NCBI GenBank assembly: GCA_013139395.1
Contig: WTAX01000155.1
Location: forward strand, 1-20,687
Direction: 5' to 3'
Source of the DNA: Gammaproteobacteria bacterium
GTDB taxonomy: Bacteria; Pseudomonadota; Gammaproteobacteria; GRL18
Length of the DNA: 20,687 nt
Below the pieces are notes generated by a model that had not been told where the DNA came from, ran no database searches, and saw only the letters and a list, made by a program, of their open reading frames with translations. This document shows positions 18,507 to 20,687 of the stretch, one piece after another. The position numbers and the translations under genes were made by a program. Position 1 is the stretch's first letter; each line of letters begins with the position of its first letter.

Positions 18507-18678
18507 GATATATTTCCTTAATATAAGGGTTAAATCTTCCCTATATCCCATAAACCAACCTGATTTCTCATTATTAAGGCATTTAATGCTTCAGAATAAT
18601 GTCCAGGCACCCAGATTTATGTGTCGATACAGAGTCGGAGTAGTAAAAAACCTTGCTCACACTTACGTGTAACAAGGC
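18507..18678 (-). promoter_or_regulatory. Structured rpsB mRNA leader
   Basis: From a predicted start near 18678 to the rpsB ATG is about 172 nt. Three structures can be seen on the minus strand: a 5' hairpin (18651-18677, CCTTG with CAAGG plus inner ACAC with GTGT) followed directly by six T; a longer stem with internal loop (CCTG/CAGG at 18559-18562 and 18604-18607, CATTATT/AATAATG at 18569-18575 and 18595-18601); and CCTTA-TAT-TAAGG (18516-18528), which would pair the ribosome site. E. coli rpsB has an S2-responsive leader; equivalence here is inference. Confidence 0.5.
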
Positions 18679-18684
18679 GTGCGT

Positions 18685-18713
18685 ATTATTCCATAAAACG
18701 ATAAAAACAACAA
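18685..18713 (-). promoter_or_regulatory. Probable rpsB promoter
   Basis: On the minus strand TTGTTG (18708-18713) is followed after 17 bp by AATAAT (18685-18690). A TG dinucleotide one base upstream of the -10 gives an extended -10, and the following discriminator ACGCACGCC is G+C-rich, as expected of stringently controlled ribosomal promoters. It lies about 180 bp before the rpsB start. Confidence 0.6.
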
Positions 18714-18729
18714 TCTTTTGTAACTATTC

Positions 18730-18754
18730 CATGGCTATTTTTTAAATACCCATG
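18730..18754. repeat. 25-bp interrupted palindrome between divergent promoters
   Basis: CATGG (18730-18734) and TATTT (18736-18740) mirror AAATA (18744-18748) and CCATG (18750-18754) around a TTT centre, with one mismatched pair. It lies just upstream of the rpsB -35 box. The A/T-rich middle between G and C ends resembles sites for nucleoid proteins such as Fis, but no factor can be assigned. Confidence 0.45.
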
Positions 18755-18802
18755 TTGAGCCTCTGGTTACTTAATTCAGGTTTAAAACAGTCATGAAAAA
18801 TA

Positions 18803-18833
18803 TTGGTTAATTTCACGCTTAAAAAGGTATAAT
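18803..18833 (+). promoter_or_regulatory. Probable map promoter
   Basis: A consensus TATAAT (18828-18833) lies about 82 bp before the map ATG. The -35 is poor: TTGGTT (18803-18808) at 19 bp, or TGGTTA at 18 bp. The perfect -10 in an otherwise gene-free region makes it the best candidate. Confidence 0.5.
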
Positions 18834-18914
18834 ATTCGACTTATCTTTTTATACACTTTCAGATCCACATTATCCATAACGATTAACTTACTAACTATCA
18901 AGAAAGCATGACTC

Positions 18915-19679
18915 ATGAGCATTACTATAAAAACACCTGAAGAAATTAAAAAAATGCGTATTGCCGGCAAACTTGCCGCTGAAGTACTGCAAATGATTGA
19001 GCCTCATGTTAAGACGGGTATCACTACTGATGAGCTTGATAAAATATGTCATGATTATATTGTGAATGAGCAGCAGGCAATCCCGGCACCGCTTAATTAT
19101 CATGGCTTTCCCAAATCAATCTGTACTTCTGTTAATAATCAAATCTGTCATGGTATCCCCAGTGAAAAAAAACTCAAAAGCGGTGATATTATTAATGTGG
19201 ATATTACCGTGATTAAGGACGGCTATCATGGTGATACCAGTAAAATGTTTCTTGTCGGTAAACCCTCAATATTAGCTGAACGCCTGTGTCGCATCAGTCA
19301 CGAATGTCTGTTTACCGGTATAGAAATGATAAAACCGGGTATTCATCTTGGCGATATTGGTCATGCCATTGCTAAACATGCCGAACAGAATGATTTTTCT
19401 GTGGTGAGAGAATATTGTGGCCATGGTATTGGCGCTAATTTTCATGAAGATCCACAGGTCTTACATTATGGTAAACCCGGCAGTAAAGAAATGCTTGAAG
19501 AAGGTATGACTTTCACTATTGAACCGATGATCAATGCCGGCAGACGTCAAATTCGAGTCTTGCCGGATAAGTGGACTGTGGTCACCAAAGATCGGAGCTT
19601 ATCCGCTCAATGGGAACATACTCTTTTAGTCACCGCTGATGGCTATGAAATATTAACGCTGCGTGATGAAGAGCGCTAA
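18915..19679 (+). CDS. map: Methionine aminopeptidase, type I
   Basis: Removes the initiator methionine from nascent proteins. All five metal ligands of the family are visible: D96 and D107 (INVDITVIKDGYHGDTSKMF), H170 (EYCGHGIG), E203 (FTIEPMIN) and E234 (AQWEHTLLV), plus the substrate histidines H79 and H177. Length 254 aa (E. coli 264). The ribosome site is weak (AAGAAAG before the ATG). It is transcribed away from rpsB, the usual divergent arrangement, and leads into glnD after 22 bp. Confidence 0.98.
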   Translation: MSITIKTPEEIKKMRIAGKLAAEVLQMIEPHVKTGITTDELDKICHDYIVNEQQAIPAPLNYHGFPKSICTSVNNQICHGIPSEKKLKSGDIINVDITVIKDGYHGDTSKMFLVGKPSILAERLCRISHECLFTGIEMIKPGIHLGDIGHAIAKHAEQNDFSVVREYCGHGIGANFHEDPQVLHYGKPGSKEMLEEGMTFTIEPMINAGRRQIRVLPDKWTVVTKDRSLSAQWEHTLLVTADGYEILTLRDEER

Positions 19680-19701
19680 AATAAAAGGATTTAGACGTCT
19701 G

Positions 19702-20687
19702 ATGCAATTTGTTATTCCACCTTCTTTAGAACTATTATTTGATTTCAACGCACTGGAAACTGAACTGGCTGAAAGTAAAACTCCCTTATTACCATTAAAA
19801 AAAGCCGTTAAGTCGATTTATGAAAAACAGCTGGAGCAATTTCAGGATAAGCAGAATATTGTTCACCTGATCAGAGAACGTTCACAAGCTATCGATATGA
19901 TATTAACCATGGCATGGTCCTATTATAATCTGGGTGAAAATGCTGCTCTTTTAGCCGTTGGTGGTTACGGCCGAGGTGAATTACATCCCTATAGCGATGT
20001 GGATTTACTCTTATTACATAGTGCAGAGCTTGACTTAGAAGATGAATCCGGGGCAAATAAGGACTTTATTGAAAACCTGCATTTTTTTATTGCCCTGCTC
20101 TGGGATATTGGTCTGGAAATTGGCCATAGCGTGCGCACGGTCGATGAATGTATAAAAGAAGCTGAAAATGACATTACCATTATCAGCAACCTCATGGAGT
20201 CACGCCTGATCACTGGCGATAAGACACTTTATGAACAACTTTCCTGCCAGTTAAGTCCTGAAAACATCTGGCCCACTAAGGATTTTACTGCCGCTAAAAT
20301 TCAGGAAAAAAATAAACGCTATCTTAAATTCAATGAAACAGCATACAATCTGGAGCCCAATATCAAGGAAGGCCCCGGCGGCTTACGTGATATACAGATC
20401 ATCGGCTGGGTTGCCAAACGACACTTTGGCGTTGAAAGTTTAAAAGATCTGGTCGGACATAATTTTTTAACGCCTAAGGAATATGAACAATTAGAACATG
20501 GGCAAAATTTTCTATGGAAAATCCGCTTCGCATTACACGTTTTATGTAATCGTCATGAAGAGCGTTTGTTATTTGATTACCAAAGAGAATTAGCACAACA
20601 ATTTGGCTATACCGACTGTGAAGGAAAATTAGCAGTTGAAAGTTTTATGGCAGATTATTATCAGAATGTCATGGAGTTAGAACGTCT
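19702..20687 (+). CDS. glnD: PII uridylyltransferase/uridylyl-removing enzyme, 5' part
   Basis: Nitrogen sensor that uridylylates PII proteins at low glutamine and reverses this at high glutamine. The 328 codons visible cover the nucleotidyltransferase domain with GGYGRGELHPYSDVDLL at residues 87-103 (catalytic D99 and D101), then GHSVRT, YNLEPNIKEGPGGLRDI and the region following; the HD and ACT domains lie beyond the right edge. The frame is open and truncated only by the window. An in-frame ATG at 19666 would add MKSAKIKGFRRL and overlap map by 14 bp; I prefer 19702, preceded by AAGGA about 12 nt upstream, but the start is not certain. Placement directly after map is common in gammaproteobacteria. 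Confidence 0.96.
   Translation, partial: MQFVIPPSLELLFDFNALETELAESKTPLLPLKKAVKSIYEKQLEQFQDKQNIVHLIRERSQAIDMILTMAWSYYNLGENAALLAVGGYGRGELHPYSDVDLLLLHSAELDLEDESGANKDFIENLHFFIALLWDIGLEIGHSVRTVDECIKEAENDITIISNLMESRLITGDKTLYEQLSCQLSPENIWPTKDFTAAKIQEKNKRYLKFNETAYNLEPNIKEGPGGLRDIQIIGWVAKRHFGVESLKDLVGHNFLTPKEYEQLEHGQNFLWKIRFALHVLCNRHEERLLFDYQRELAQQFGYTDCEGKLAVESFMADYYQNVMELER

Noticed and set aside
18632..18642. GTCGGAGT in the rpsB leader as a fragment of the rnhB-dnaE repeat
   Set aside because: Only eight bases match, with no arm or partner nearby; chance is sufficient.
18908..18940. Ten-codon open frame overlapping the map start
   Set aside because: Very short, with no own ribosome site distinct from that of map; a leader peptide cannot be supported.
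1..20687. Search for CRISPR arrays, tRNA or rRNA genes, phage, toxin-antitoxin or defence genes
   Set aside because: Nearly all sequence is taken up by recognised housekeeping genes, and the gaps show none of the relevant patterns.

Overview
The window is a stretch of core chromosome from a gammaproteobacterium with an A+T-rich genome. It has 16 complete genes and one gene cut by the right edge. All encode universally or widely conserved housekeeping proteins of normal family length, with no frameshifts or broken genes. The order rpsB-tsf-pyrH-frr-uppS-cdsA-dxr-rseP-bamA-skp-lpxD-fabZ-lpxA-lpxB-rnhB-dnaE on the minus strand, with map-glnD diverging on the plus strand, is the classic gammaproteobacterial arrangement. 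The position of dxr (after cdsA rather than between frr and uppS) is the Pseudomonas-type order, not the E. coli one. I cannot name the genus from the sequence.

Layout, from right to left: glnD (partial) and map run rightward from a promoter near 18803-18833. A gene-free region of about 400 bp (18507-18914) holds the divergent promoters and a structured rpsB leader. Then follow translation and nucleotide genes (rpsB, tsf, pyrH, frr), isoprenoid and phospholipid genes (uppS, cdsA, dxr), envelope protease and outer-membrane assembly genes (rseP, bamA, skp), lipid A and fatty acid genes (lpxD, fabZ, lpxA, lpxB), and finally rnhB and dnaE. The products link protein synthesis, UMP phosphorylation, undecaprenyl carrier and CDP-diacylglycerol supply, outer-membrane protein insertion, lipid A synthesis and DNA replication, so the cluster couples growth to envelope building. 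Spacing ranges from a 1-nt overlap (lpxA/lpxB) to about 135 bp (tsf-pyrH).

I found no novel multi-gene system, phage, CRISPR array, tRNA or rRNA. The points worth a second look are in the non-coding DNA and in fine protein detail: a 21-bp perfect inverted repeat (miniature element-like) between rnhB and dnaE, one arm of which contains a spurious dnaE start codon and a possible -35 box; a 13-bp tandem repeat carrying AAGG boxes in the lpxD leader; a 17-bp tandem repeat upstream of fabZ; a 24-bp in-frame duplication in lpxB; a structured rpsB leader with a potentially sequestered ribosome binding site; and an LpxA acyl-ruler methionine predicting 3-hydroxydecanoyl selectivity. Several starts were moved inward from the longest open frame (dnaE, bamA, rseP, cdsA, tsf, rpsB) on family length, motif numbering and ribosome-binding sites.
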